From an uncultured Actinomyces sp. (GTDB lineage: Bacteria; Actinomycetota; Actinomycetes; Actinomycetales; Actinomycetaceae): a stretch of DNA of 15,959 bases. The position numbers and the translations under genes were made by a program. Positions 5,954-12,451 of this stretch are shown one piece after another. The first letter of the stretch is position 1; each line of letters starts with the position of its first letter. The DNA is taken from positions 1 through 15,959 of the forward strand of contig CALHID010000351.1 in NCBI GenBank assembly GCA_938030835.1, in the 5' to 3' direction. The notes under the pieces were generated by a model that did no database searches, was not told where the DNA came from, and worked only from the letters and a program-made list of their open reading frames with translations.

Positions 5954-7285
5954 TCAGATGTAACGCGTTGGAATTGCAGGTTCACCTTCCGACAAGCGCC
6001 ATGCCTGGTAAGGAAGCTCATTACGTGAGCGCAGGTGATGTGCCTGAGCTTCGGACAGCGCCTGAGAGCTCCACGCTTCGCTTTGGATTTCTCCATCGAC
6101 AATCAGTGGAACTTGAAGGGGACGGGCACCATTTTCTTCGAAGAAGGCAGCAGCCTCTTCGCCGCTTCCGGTGAAAAGGATTTCTTCGCTGGCGTAGCCA
6201 TCCTCGTCGTAGAGGCGACCTGCGTACTTCTTGCCGGCAACTGTGTTCTTTGAAGCAGACTTCTTCGCAACACCCACCATATTTCCGTCGCTGTCCTCGC
6301 GGGACACGAGCTTGTATACCAGGGCTGCGGTGGGGACGCCGGAACCGGTAATCAGACGCGTGCCAACACCGTAAGAATCGACGGGAGCGGCTCCCAAAGC
6401 TGCAATGGCATACTCGTCAAGATCGGAAGTCACGGTGATTTTTGTGGAGGTTGCACCGAGTGCGTCCAGCTGTCCACGAACCGTAAAGGCCTGAGCGACG
6501 AGGTCGCCACTGTCCAAACGCACAGCGCCCAATTCTCCGCCTGCAGCACGCGCGGCCTCGACGGCGGTCTTAACACCCTCGGTGACGTTGTATGTATCGA
6601 CCAGAAGAGTTGTACTCGGGCCAAGGGAGGCGATCTGAGCGTCGAATGCTTGGCGCTCACTGTCGTGAAGCAGGGTGAATGCGTGAGCGGCAGTACCGAT
6701 CACCGGGATGCCGTAGCGCTTGCCGGCCTCGAGATCTGAAGTGCCCGCGAAGCCGCCGATAACGGAGGCGCGTGCTGCAGAGACAGCTGCACGCTCGTGG
6801 CCTCGGCGTGCACCCATGTCCAGGCAGGGACGTCCGTGCGCGGCAATTGTCATACGCGAAGCGGCAGAAGCGACTGCGCAATCGTAGTTGTAGATCGACA
6901 GAAGAAGGGTTTCCAAAAGAGTGCACTCGGCGAAGGTGCCTTCAACGGTGAGCAGGGGAGAACCCGGGAAATAGCACTCGCCTTCGGCATAGCCTGAAAT
7001 ATTCCCGCGGAAACGGAAGGTCGACAAGTACTCCAGAGCTGTATCAGAGACAACCTTCTTTTCGGCCAACCACTGGATTTGCTCAGGGGAGAACTCAAAG
7101 CGGTCCAAGGCCTCCAGAACTCGTCCCGTCCCTGCGACGACACCAAAGCGGCGGGTAGCGGGAAGACGTCGACCGAAGAGCTCGAAGACGCAGTGTCGAT
7201 TCGCGGTACCCGACTTCATGGCGGCGTCGAGCATGGTCAATTCGTACATATCCGTCAGAAGCGACGTTTCAAATGATGCAGGCAT
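5954..7285 (-). CDS. pncB: nicotinate phosphoribosyltransferase
   Basis: This 443-residue enzyme makes nicotinate mononucleotide from nicotinate and PRPP with ATP hydrolysis, the first step of NAD salvage (Preiss-Handler). Visible family features are the N-terminal LLTDMYELTML, the FELFGRRLP block, the RRGHERAAV stretch, and IGTAAHAF with H201, the histidine that is phosphorylated in the family. VRLDSGDL and the GVGTRLITG phosphate-binding region follow. It is divergent from clpS across 88 bases, as in M. tuberculosis (pncB1 beside clpS). There is no strong ribosome binding site; a TANNNT box ends six bases before the ATG, which suggests a leaderless message. Confidence 0.95.
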   Translation of the reverse strand: MPASFETSLLTDMYELTMLDAAMKSGTANRHCVFELFGRRLPATRRFGVVAGTGRVLEALDRFEFSPEQIQWLAEKKVVSDTALEYLSTFRFRGNISGYAEGECYFPGSPLLTVEGTFAECTLLETLLLSIYNYDCAVASAASRMTIAAHGRPCLDMGARRGHERAAVSAARASVIGGFAGTSDLEAGKRYGIPVIGTAAHAFTLLHDSERQAFDAQIASLGPSTTLLVDTYNVTEGVKTAVEAARAAGGELGAVRLDSGDLVAQAFTVRGQLDALGATSTKITVTSDLDEYAIAALGAAPVDSYGVGTRLITGSGVPTAALVYKLVSREDSDGNMVGVAKKSASKNTVAGKKYAGRLYDEDGYASEEILFTGSGEEAAAFFEENGARPLQVPLIVDGEIQSEAWSSQALSEAQAHHLRSRNELPYQAWRLSEGEPAIPTRYI

Positions 7286-7291
7286 ATCTCA

Positions 7292-7297
7292 AATTTA
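7292..7297 (-). promoter_or_regulatory. -10 box of a possibly leaderless pncB
   Basis: On the minus strand TAAATT is followed by six bases and then the pncB ATG. A TTGCAC lies 20 bases further upstream, a spacing too long for a standard -35. The start would be at or very near the ATG. Confidence 0.4.
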
Positions 7298-7361
7298 ATC
7301 GCTAATGGTGGAAAAATGTGCAAGAAATTCCAAAAGTGCAGACAGGAAGGCATTTCATGCG

Positions 7362-7367
7362 TAGGCT
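7362..7367 (+). promoter_or_regulatory. -10 box of a possibly leaderless clpS-DUF2017 operon
   Basis: TAGGCT is followed by six bases and the clpS ATG. The only purine run (AAGG) is one base from the ATG, too close to act as a ribosome binding site, so a leaderless start explains the sequence better. Confidence 0.45.
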
Positions 7368-7373
7368 TAAGGT

Positions 7374-7664
7374 ATGTCGGGCGTTCCTGTGACGGCGAAA
7401 AATCCCAATGTCGGGACCGTAAAAGCGTCGGTTCCGAGGTGGAACCTCATTGTCTGGGATGACCCGATTAACTCATTGGACTACATCGCCGAAGTCCTTC
7501 ACCGGCACTTCGGTTACCCGCGTCCTACGTGCGAAGCACTGACTTTGCAGGTGCACAGTGATGGACAGGCCATCATCGCCACTGGGCTACGTGAACGCGT
7601 CGAAGCAGACCTACAAACACTCCACGATTACGGAGTGCAATCAACATTGGAGCGTGTCACGTGA
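7374..7664 (+). CDS. clpS: ATP-dependent Clp protease adaptor ClpS
   Basis: A 96-residue adaptor that binds N-degron substrates and delivers them to the Clp unfoldase-protease in the cytoplasm. The family signature WNLIVWDDPINSLDYI (23-38) holds the substrate-pocket acidic pair D29/D30, and the LQVHSDGQAIIATG segment supplies the conserved histidine (H61) of the pocket. The N-terminal tail of about 20 residues is flexible, as usual. The stop overlaps the DUF2017 GTG by four bases. The clpS-DUF2017 pair next to pncB is a common actinobacterial arrangement. Confidence 0.95.
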   Translation: MSGVPVTAKNPNVGTVKASVPRWNLIVWDDPINSLDYIAEVLHRHFGYPRPTCEALTLQVHSDGQAIIATGLRERVEADLQTLHDYGVQSTLERVT

Positions 7665-8236
7665 TCGGCCCCTTTACCGTCTCACGACGGGGGATTAGCG
7701 CACCGATCGGAAGGGACTACAACCTTCTGATCCAGCAGTTGATCCACGAAATCCTCGTGGTCTTAGACGACCCGGGGGATTTCCCTATGTTCCTTTCCGC
7801 TGCAACCGGACTTGAGAGCGAACGTGCAGCAGCAATTGATCCTGCTCTGGATTTCCTTCTTCCCCCGATGAGCACAGATCCCCAGGAAGCTGCGCGTTTG
7901 CGTGCACTGACCGAGGACACGCTACGTTCACAAAAATCTCAGCGACTTCGTACGGTGTGTAACCAACTCAACGATGTGCTGGTTGACGGAACAAACTACC
8001 TTGTTCTGGACGAAGAATCGACGTGGAATTGGCTTGGTGCACTCACCGATATGCGCCTTGCTTTGGCTGGAGAACTCGGTATTCACGACGATTCTGACGT
8101 GATTCGGATTGAGACAATCGCTCAGGAAAAACCTGAGGGGACACGCGAGCAAAGCGCTGCCGCGATCTACCTACTGATCACATGGTGGCAAGAGTCACTG
8201 CTCAAATCTGTGCATCTCCAGGGTGAAGCGAGTTAG
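7661..8236 (+). CDS. DUF2017 family protein
   Basis: A 191-residue, mostly helical cytoplasmic protein that regularly follows clpS in actinobacteria. It starts with GTG overlapping the clpS stop by four bases, so it is made together with ClpS. The C-terminal half contains an LDEESTWNWLGALTDMRLAL segment typical of the family and has no enzyme motif that I can see. The M. tuberculosis neighbour of clpS (Rv1332) was annotated as a possible regulator, but I see no DNA-binding motif here. A role linked to ClpS is inferred from coupling only. Confidence 0.85.
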   Translation: MIGPFTVSRRGISAPIGRDYNLLIQQLIHEILVVLDDPGDFPMFLSAATGLESERAAAIDPALDFLLPPMSTDPQEAARLRALTEDTLRSQKSQRLRTVCNQLNDVLVDGTNYLVLDEESTWNWLGALTDMRLALAGELGIHDDSDVIRIETIAQEKPEGTREQSAAAIYLLITWWQESLLKSVHLQGEAS

Positions 8237-8239
8237 TTT
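8234..8239 (+). promoter_or_regulatory. -10 box of a possibly leaderless murI operon
   Basis: TAGTTT overlaps the DUF2017 stop codon and ends six bases before the murI ATG. No Shine-Dalgarno sequence exists in the bases before that ATG (TTTCGTTGT), so either a leaderless transcript or translational re-initiation after DUF2017 is needed. Confidence 0.45.
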
Positions 8240-8245
8240 CGTTGT

Positions 8246-9088
8246 ATGGATAACGCGCCGATTGGTATTTTCGACTCTGGTTTAGGTGGACTCACGGTTG
8301 CGCGTGCCGTCATTGATCAGCTGCCAGACGAAGACATCGTTTACCTGGGGGACACGGCTCACGCTCCCTATGGTCCGCGTCCGATCGCCGAAGTTCGCCA
8401 ATTGACGCTGTGGGGGCTTGACCGCCTTGTCGAGGCCGGAGCAAAAGCCTTGGTCATTGCGTGCAATACCGCAACCGCTGCTGCGTTGTCGGATGCGCGG
8501 GAACGGTACTGGGTCGGCCAGCACATTCCCGTCATTGAGGTCGTGACCCCTGCCGCGCGTGCTGCTGTCGTTGCAACGCACAATCACAAGATTGGCGTGA
8601 TTGGAACTCAGGCAACCATCCAATCGGAAGCCTATGTCAATGCTCTTGCTGCAGTTCCTGGTCTTCGAGTCTTCCAGCAGGCGTGCCCGCTGTTCGTCGA
8701 GTACGTCGAAGCTGGGCAAACAGCAGGTCCTGAGCTGGAGGGTATTGCCCGCGAATACCTTGCTCCCCTGAAAGAAGAAGGCGTCGATACCCTGATTCTG
8801 GGCTGCACCCACTACCCGCTTCTTACCGGAGTCATCGGTCGAGTGATGGGGGATAACGTTCGTCTGGTAACCTCCTCGGCCACAACGGCGAATGTCACTT
8901 ACAACGAGTTGGTTGACCGCGATCTGCTCCATGCGCCGCGTCGGGGCGCAGGTGATGAACCGCAGCACCAGTTCCTCACCACCGATGCTTCGTCGCGCTT
9001 CCCGATTCTTGCCCGCCGTTTCCTTGGGCCTGAGGTTCAGAGCGTGAGTGAAGTCCCATCCCTCCCGCTAGAAGGAGATGCTCAGTGA
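8246..9088 (+). CDS. murI: glutamate racemase
   Basis: This 280-residue cofactor-independent racemase makes D-glutamate for peptidoglycan. The motif IGIFDSGLGGLTVAR gives D10 and S11, and YLGDTAHAPYG follows. The two catalytic cysteines are C73 in VIACNTATAA and C187 in LILGCTHYPLL, with H189 nearby. Length and motif order are normal. The stop overlaps the next gene's GTG by four bases. It follows DUF2017 by nine bases and may be transcribed with it or from its own start. Confidence 0.97.
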   Translation: MDNAPIGIFDSGLGGLTVARAVIDQLPDEDIVYLGDTAHAPYGPRPIAEVRQLTLWGLDRLVEAGAKALVIACNTATAAALSDARERYWVGQHIPVIEVVTPAARAAVVATHNHKIGVIGTQATIQSEAYVNALAAVPGLRVFQQACPLFVEYVEAGQTAGPELEGIAREYLAPLKEEGVDTLILGCTHYPLLTGVIGRVMGDNVRLVTSSATTANVTYNELVDRDLLHAPRRGAGDEPQHQFLTTDASSRFPILARRFLGPEVQSVSEVPSLPLEGDAQ

Positions 9089-9894
9089 GGCTTCGTATCA
9101 TCGGCTGCACGGGTTCAATGTCTGGACCTGATTCACCTGCATCCTGCTACCTGCTTCAAGCTCACGGTCCCGATGAAAGAACTGGGAGGCAGCGAACCTG
9201 GAACCTTGTCTTGGACATGGGGCCAGGATCTTTCGGTGAGTTGTGGCGTTACATTGAGCCAGCAGATCTTGATGCGGTGATTTTCTCGCACTGTCACGCG
9301 GACCACATGGGAGATGTGATTTCTCTGCACGTCTACCGGCGCTGGGGACCTGGTGCTTATCGTGATCCCATGGTTCTTGCAGGGCCGGCATGCTTACCGG
9401 ACCGTGTTCGCCAGATCGATGGAGTCGGCGATGAGGAAAGCTATTCGACAGAGTTTATTTTCAAGGAACTCGAAGACGCAAAGAGTTGGTCTTTTGGTCC
9501 CTTCACCGTGAGTGCAGCGCAGGCATGGCACTCTGTACCAGCCTTCGGTGTTCGCATCAGCGGCCCTTCTGGTTTTTCAAAAGACGATACCTCTGGATCG
9601 CGCAGCACTTTCTTCTACACCGGTGACACTGATCTGTGTGACAGCATCGTTGAAGGTGCTCGCGGGGTAGATCTTCTTCTCAGTGAAGCAGGTTTTACTG
9701 AGGAAGACACCGTCGAGGGGATCCACATGGATGGTAGTCGTGCAGGTACCCTTGCCGCGCGTGCCGAAGTTGGCCGTGTCATTCTTACGCATATCCAACC
9801 GTGGAATAATCCCGAGGGCGCGCGATTCCAAGCGAAGCAGGTCTACAGCGGGAACGTGGAGCTTGCGACGACCGGTATGTCTGTCGATTTCTAG
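9085..9894 (+). CDS. MBL-fold metallohydrolase, Rv1339-like (atypical cAMP phosphodiesterase family)
   Basis: A 269-residue metallo-beta-lactamase-fold protein. The metal-binding motif SHCHADHMGD gives H69, H71, D73 and H74; H149, D181 in YTGDTD and H236 in ILTHIQPW complete a two-metal site. The GIHMDG block near 214 is also conserved-looking. Its place directly after murI matches Rv1339 of M. tuberculosis, reported to be an atypical class II cAMP phosphodiesterase. The fold also resembles RNase Z, so substrate is not certain. AAGGAG lies seven bases before the GTG start, inside the end of murI. Confidence 0.87.
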   Translation: MRLRIIGCTGSMSGPDSPASCYLLQAHGPDERTGRQRTWNLVLDMGPGSFGELWRYIEPADLDAVIFSHCHADHMGDVISLHVYRRWGPGAYRDPMVLAGPACLPDRVRQIDGVGDEESYSTEFIFKELEDAKSWSFGPFTVSAAQAWHSVPAFGVRISGPSGFSKDDTSGSRSTFFYTGDTDLCDSIVEGARGVDLLLSEAGFTEEDTVEGIHMDGSRAGTLAARAEVGRVILTHIQPWNNPEGARFQAKQVYSGNVELATTGMSVDF

Positions 9895-9895
9895 A

Positions 9896-9962
9896 ACGCG
9901 TAGCTACACCGATTCCGGGAAAAAGAAACGCGTAGCCGGAATCTCATCATCCGACTACGCGT
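9896..9962. repeat. triple ACGCGTAG element forming alternative hairpins between convergent genes
   Basis: ACGCGTAG occurs at 9896-9903 and 9928-9935, and its complement at 9955-9962. In addition GATTCCGG (9911-9918) can pair with CCGGAATC (9936-9943). The inverted copy can pair with either direct copy, and the two inner hairpins are mutually exclusive. It fills most of the 83-base gap between the MBL gene and rdgB. Confidence 0.6.
9920..9962 (-). terminator. Rho-independent terminator of rph-rdgB
   Basis: On the minus strand, 15 bases after the rdgB stop, the segment 9962-9928 forms a stem (8 pairs, one mismatch, 4 pairs, 9-base loop). It is followed at once by TTTCTTTTT (9928-9920). This is the clearest intrinsic terminator in the window. 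Confidence 0.75.
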
Positions 9963-9977
9963 CTTCCTATATGTTGC

Positions 9978-10613
9978 TTAGTTGCCTGCTAGAACCTCGA
10001 TAATCCGCGGTGCAAGTGCGCGGAAAGCAATTCCGCGGTGGCTGATTGCATTCTTTTCCTCTGCAGTGAGCTGTGCTGCAGTGCGATCCATACCCGAGGG
10101 AACAAAAATTGGATCGTAACCAAATCCTCGTTCGCCTTGCGGAGCGGTCGTCAGGTGTCCTTCGACGCGTCCGAGCTCAACGAACTCGCGGCCATCGGGC
10201 AATACTAATGCCGCTGCGGAAACAAATGCAGCGCCTCGTAAGTGAAGCGGAACGTCACTGAGCTGAGCAAGGAGCAACTCAAGGTTCGCTTGGTCGTTCC
10301 CGTGAACTCCACTCCAACGGGCAGAGAAGATGCCCGGTGCGCCGCCCATGATGTCAACGCACAGCCCGGAATCATCGGCGAGCGCAGCGATTCCGGTTGC
10401 TGCGCACAAAGAGCGAGCCTTGATCAAAGAGTTTTCGGCAAAAGTAGCGCCGTCTTCAACGGGCTCGGTGACATCGAAGTCGCTCATCCGTGCGATTCGA
10501 CCGGCTCCCTCGGGGAGGAGGGGAGCGATGATCGCCTCGAGCTCTGCAACCTTGTGTGCATTTCCGGTTGCAAAAACCAGGCGAGGCGCATTTGCGCTGT
10601 GTACGGAGCTCAC
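9978..10613 (-). CDS. rdgB: RdgB/HAM1 non-canonical purine NTP pyrophosphatase (XTP/dITP diphosphatase)
   Basis: A 211-residue house-cleaning enzyme that hydrolyses dITP, ITP and XTP to monophosphates, keeping deaminated purines out of nucleic acids. Motifs are LVFATGNAHKVAEL at the N-terminus, ALADDSGLCVD, APGIFSARWSG, GERGFGYDPIF and the terminal ISHRGIAFRAL. The GTG start overlaps the rph stop by four bases, so it is translated with RNase PH. It carries a good terminator downstream. rph-rdgB is a widespread operon; both genes belong to the murI cluster in M. tuberculosis. Confidence 0.96.
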   Translation of the reverse strand: MSSVHSANAPRLVFATGNAHKVAELEAIIAPLLPEGAGRIARMSDFDVTEPVEDGATFAENSLIKARSLCAATGIAALADDSGLCVDIMGGAPGIFSARWSGVHGNDQANLELLLAQLSDVPLHLRGAAFVSAAALVLPDGREFVELGRVEGHLTTAPQGERGFGYDPIFVPSGMDRTAAQLTAEEKNAISHRGIAFRALAPRIIEVLAGN

Positions 10614-11389
10614 AGCGCGGCCTCGGAAGAAACGGTCACTCCGGGCTGCGCGGCCAACGCTCGTGCCTGGAGGTCGCGAATTTGGGCGTTACCGGCGGTT
10701 GCCAAGTCAAGGAGCTCGCCAAGTTCGGTGCGGGAGAAGAGCGCGTGTTCAGCGGTTCCTTGAACTTCAACGAAAGAACCCGAACCAGTCTGGACGACGT
10801 TCATATCCGTCTGTGCGCGCACATCTTCAACGTAGGGAAGATCGAGCATGGGGGTGCCATCGATGATGCCAACGGAAATTGCGCTTACCGAATCAGAGAG
10901 GACCTTCTCAGGAGAAGAAGCCGCGACGATACCCTTTGAGATCCCCCAAGAAATCGCCTCGTAAAGCGCAACATAGGCGCCCGAAATGGAAGCGGTGCGG
11001 GTGCCGCCGTCGGCTCGCAAAACATCGCAGTCAAGGACCAGAGTGTTCTCTCCGAGCGCCTTGATATCAACGATCGCGCGAAGTGAACGGCCGATAAGAC
11101 GCGAAATCTCGTGGGTGCGGCCGCCGATCTTTCCCTTGACGGATTCACGCTGAGAGCGCTCGGAAGTAGCTCGCGGAAGCATTGAATACTCTGCGGTTAC
11201 CCAGCCCTCTCCGCTGTCGCGCTTCCAACGGGGGACGCCCTCGGTGAGCGAAGCAACGCACAGAACGCGCGTGTTCCCACATTCAATCAGCGCGGATCCT
11301 TCGCCGGTTCCTGCCCAGGAACGAGTGATAGACATGGGGCGAAGCTGTGAGGGGGTGCGCCCATCGGCGCGAAGCTGAGAAGTAGTCAT
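10610..11389 (-). CDS. rph: ribonuclease PH
   Basis: A 259-residue phosphorolytic 3'-5' exoribonuclease that trims tRNA 3' ends. The family start RADGRTPSQLRPM is followed by VLCVASLTEGVPRW, GWVTAEYSMLPRAT, the RLIGRSLRAIVD block and VLDCDVLRADGGTRTASI. The C-terminus is slightly longer than in E. coli. The TAGGCT box and a close GGAG both precede the ATG, so both leaderless and ordinary initiation are possible. It leads a two-gene operon with rdgB and is divergent from nudC. Confidence 0.97.
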   Translation of the reverse strand: MTTSQLRADGRTPSQLRPMSITRSWAGTGEGSALIECGNTRVLCVASLTEGVPRWKRDSGEGWVTAEYSMLPRATSERSQRESVKGKIGGRTHEISRLIGRSLRAIVDIKALGENTLVLDCDVLRADGGTRTASISGAYVALYEAISWGISKGIVAASSPEKVLSDSVSAISVGIIDGTPMLDLPYVEDVRAQTDMNVVQTGSGSFVEVQGTAEHALFSRTELGELLDLATAGNAQIRDLQARALAAQPGVTVSSEAAL

Positions 11390-11395
11390 GGCTCC

Positions 11396-11401
11396 AGCCT
11401 A
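11396..11401 (-). promoter_or_regulatory. -10 box of rph-rdgB
   Basis: On the minus strand TAGGCT, the same hexamer as in front of clpS, is followed by six bases (GGAGCC) and the rph ATG. The GGAG is only two bases from the ATG, which is too close for ideal ribosome binding. Confidence 0.45.
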
Positions 11402-11437
11402 ACGCGCATTTGCGTTGTGACTGAAGCGAAGGACAGC

Positions 11438-11443
11438 TACGGT
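11438..11443 (+). promoter_or_regulatory. possible -10 box of leaderless nudC
   Basis: TACGGT is followed by six bases and the ATG at 11450, the same geometry as in front of clpS, murI, pncB and rph. It only makes sense if nudC starts at 11450 and not at the upstream GTG. Confidence 0.3.
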
Positions 11444-11449
11444 TACATC

Positions 11450-12451
11450 ATGCCCCATTTTGACACGGTTACTGGTCTTCCTTTCGCCAATGAACAGCTC
11501 TATTTCCCGCATGAGCTGAGCGCATGGGCCCCGCGGATGGCACACAAAGGTGGGTACGAGGCCGCATGCGCTTCCTTAGCGCCCCACGCGCGTTCTTTGC
11601 GGGTTCTGGCAATGACTACTCAGGGCATGGTTGCGCTTACTTCCGATGGGAGCACTCCACGTCGAGCTGCGGATATCGGTCCTGCAGTTGAAGAAGCGGA
11701 AAGTGTGCTCTTTGGTGGGGTTGATTCTTCCGGTGTTGCGCGCTTTATCGCAATCCTTGACTCTCAAGAAGATTGGGGTGCGCTTGTTGAAGGAACTCAC
11801 GCACCCGCAGCCACTAGCGTCGCGCCGGCAGATCCTCAGTGGCTGTCTCTTCGGTATGAGGCAGCACTCCTTGAAGCTGCTGACTGTTCATCATGTGCGC
11901 GTGCCTTAGCGCTTCTGCGTTGGCATGAGCGTACGCGTTATTGCTCAAGGTGTGGCGGGAAACTCCAACACGAAAACGGGGGAGAGGCTCAACGGTGCGT
12001 CCAATGTGATCGCCTCGAATATCCCAGGCAGGATCCTGCAGTGATCGTTGCAATCACCGATGAGAAAGATCGTTTGCTGCTTGCACATAACCGGTCATGG
12101 AAACCGCGTTTCATGTCGCTTATTGCTGGTTTTGTTGAGGCAGGAGAAGCTCCTGAGCATGCGGTAGTTCGGGAAGCAAAAGAAGAGGCCTCGTTGGATG
12201 TGGAAGAGGTCCGCTATGTTGCGACGCAGCCGTGGCCTTTCCCGCGCTCGGTCATGATTGGCTTTACCGGGAAAGTTTCTGGCACTCCGGATCCCTCTCC
12301 AGATATGGAAGAGGTCGATGCCATGAAATGGATGACGCGCGCGGAACTTATTGATGCGGTCAACAGTGGCGAACTGGAGATCCCTACCCATACCGCGATC
12401 GCTCGCATGATGATCGACACTTGGTTGCATGCGGAAGGTGATGCACTGTGA
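11450..12451 (+). CDS. nudC: NAD(H) pyrophosphatase NudC (Nudix)
   Basis: A 333-residue enzyme splitting NAD(H) into NMN(H) and AMP and able, in the family, to remove NAD caps from RNA. Counting from an alternative GTG at 11417 (344 residues), zinc cysteines are C176, C179, C194 and C197 (YCSRCGG and RCVQCDR). The Nudix box runs about 238-260 with the REAKEE core, and TQPWPFPRS (270-278) is the NudC-specific signature. The usual glycine late in the Nudix box is a serine here (EEASL). I prefer the ATG at 11450 because neither start has a ribosome binding site and only 11450 has a TANNNT box at the local spacing. The stop overlaps the uvrD2 GTG by four bases. Confidence 0.93.
   Translation: MPHFDTVTGLPFANEQLYFPHELSAWAPRMAHKGGYEAACASLAPHARSLRVLAMTTQGMVALTSDGSTPRRAADIGPAVEEAESVLFGGVDSSGVARFIAILDSQEDWGALVEGTHAPAATSVAPADPQWLSLRYEAALLEAADCSSCARALALLRWHERTRYCSRCGGKLQHENGGEAQRCVQCDRLEYPRQDPAVIVAITDEKDRLLLAHNRSWKPRFMSLIAGFVEAGEAPEHAVVREAKEEASLDVEEVRYVATQPWPFPRSVMIGFTGKVSGTPDPSPDMEEVDAMKWMTRAELIDAVNSGELEIPTHTAIARMMIDTWLHAEGDAL

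Noticed and set aside
8282..8968. 228-codon minus-strand frame over murI
   Set aside because: Antisense shadow of murI, which has both catalytic cysteines.
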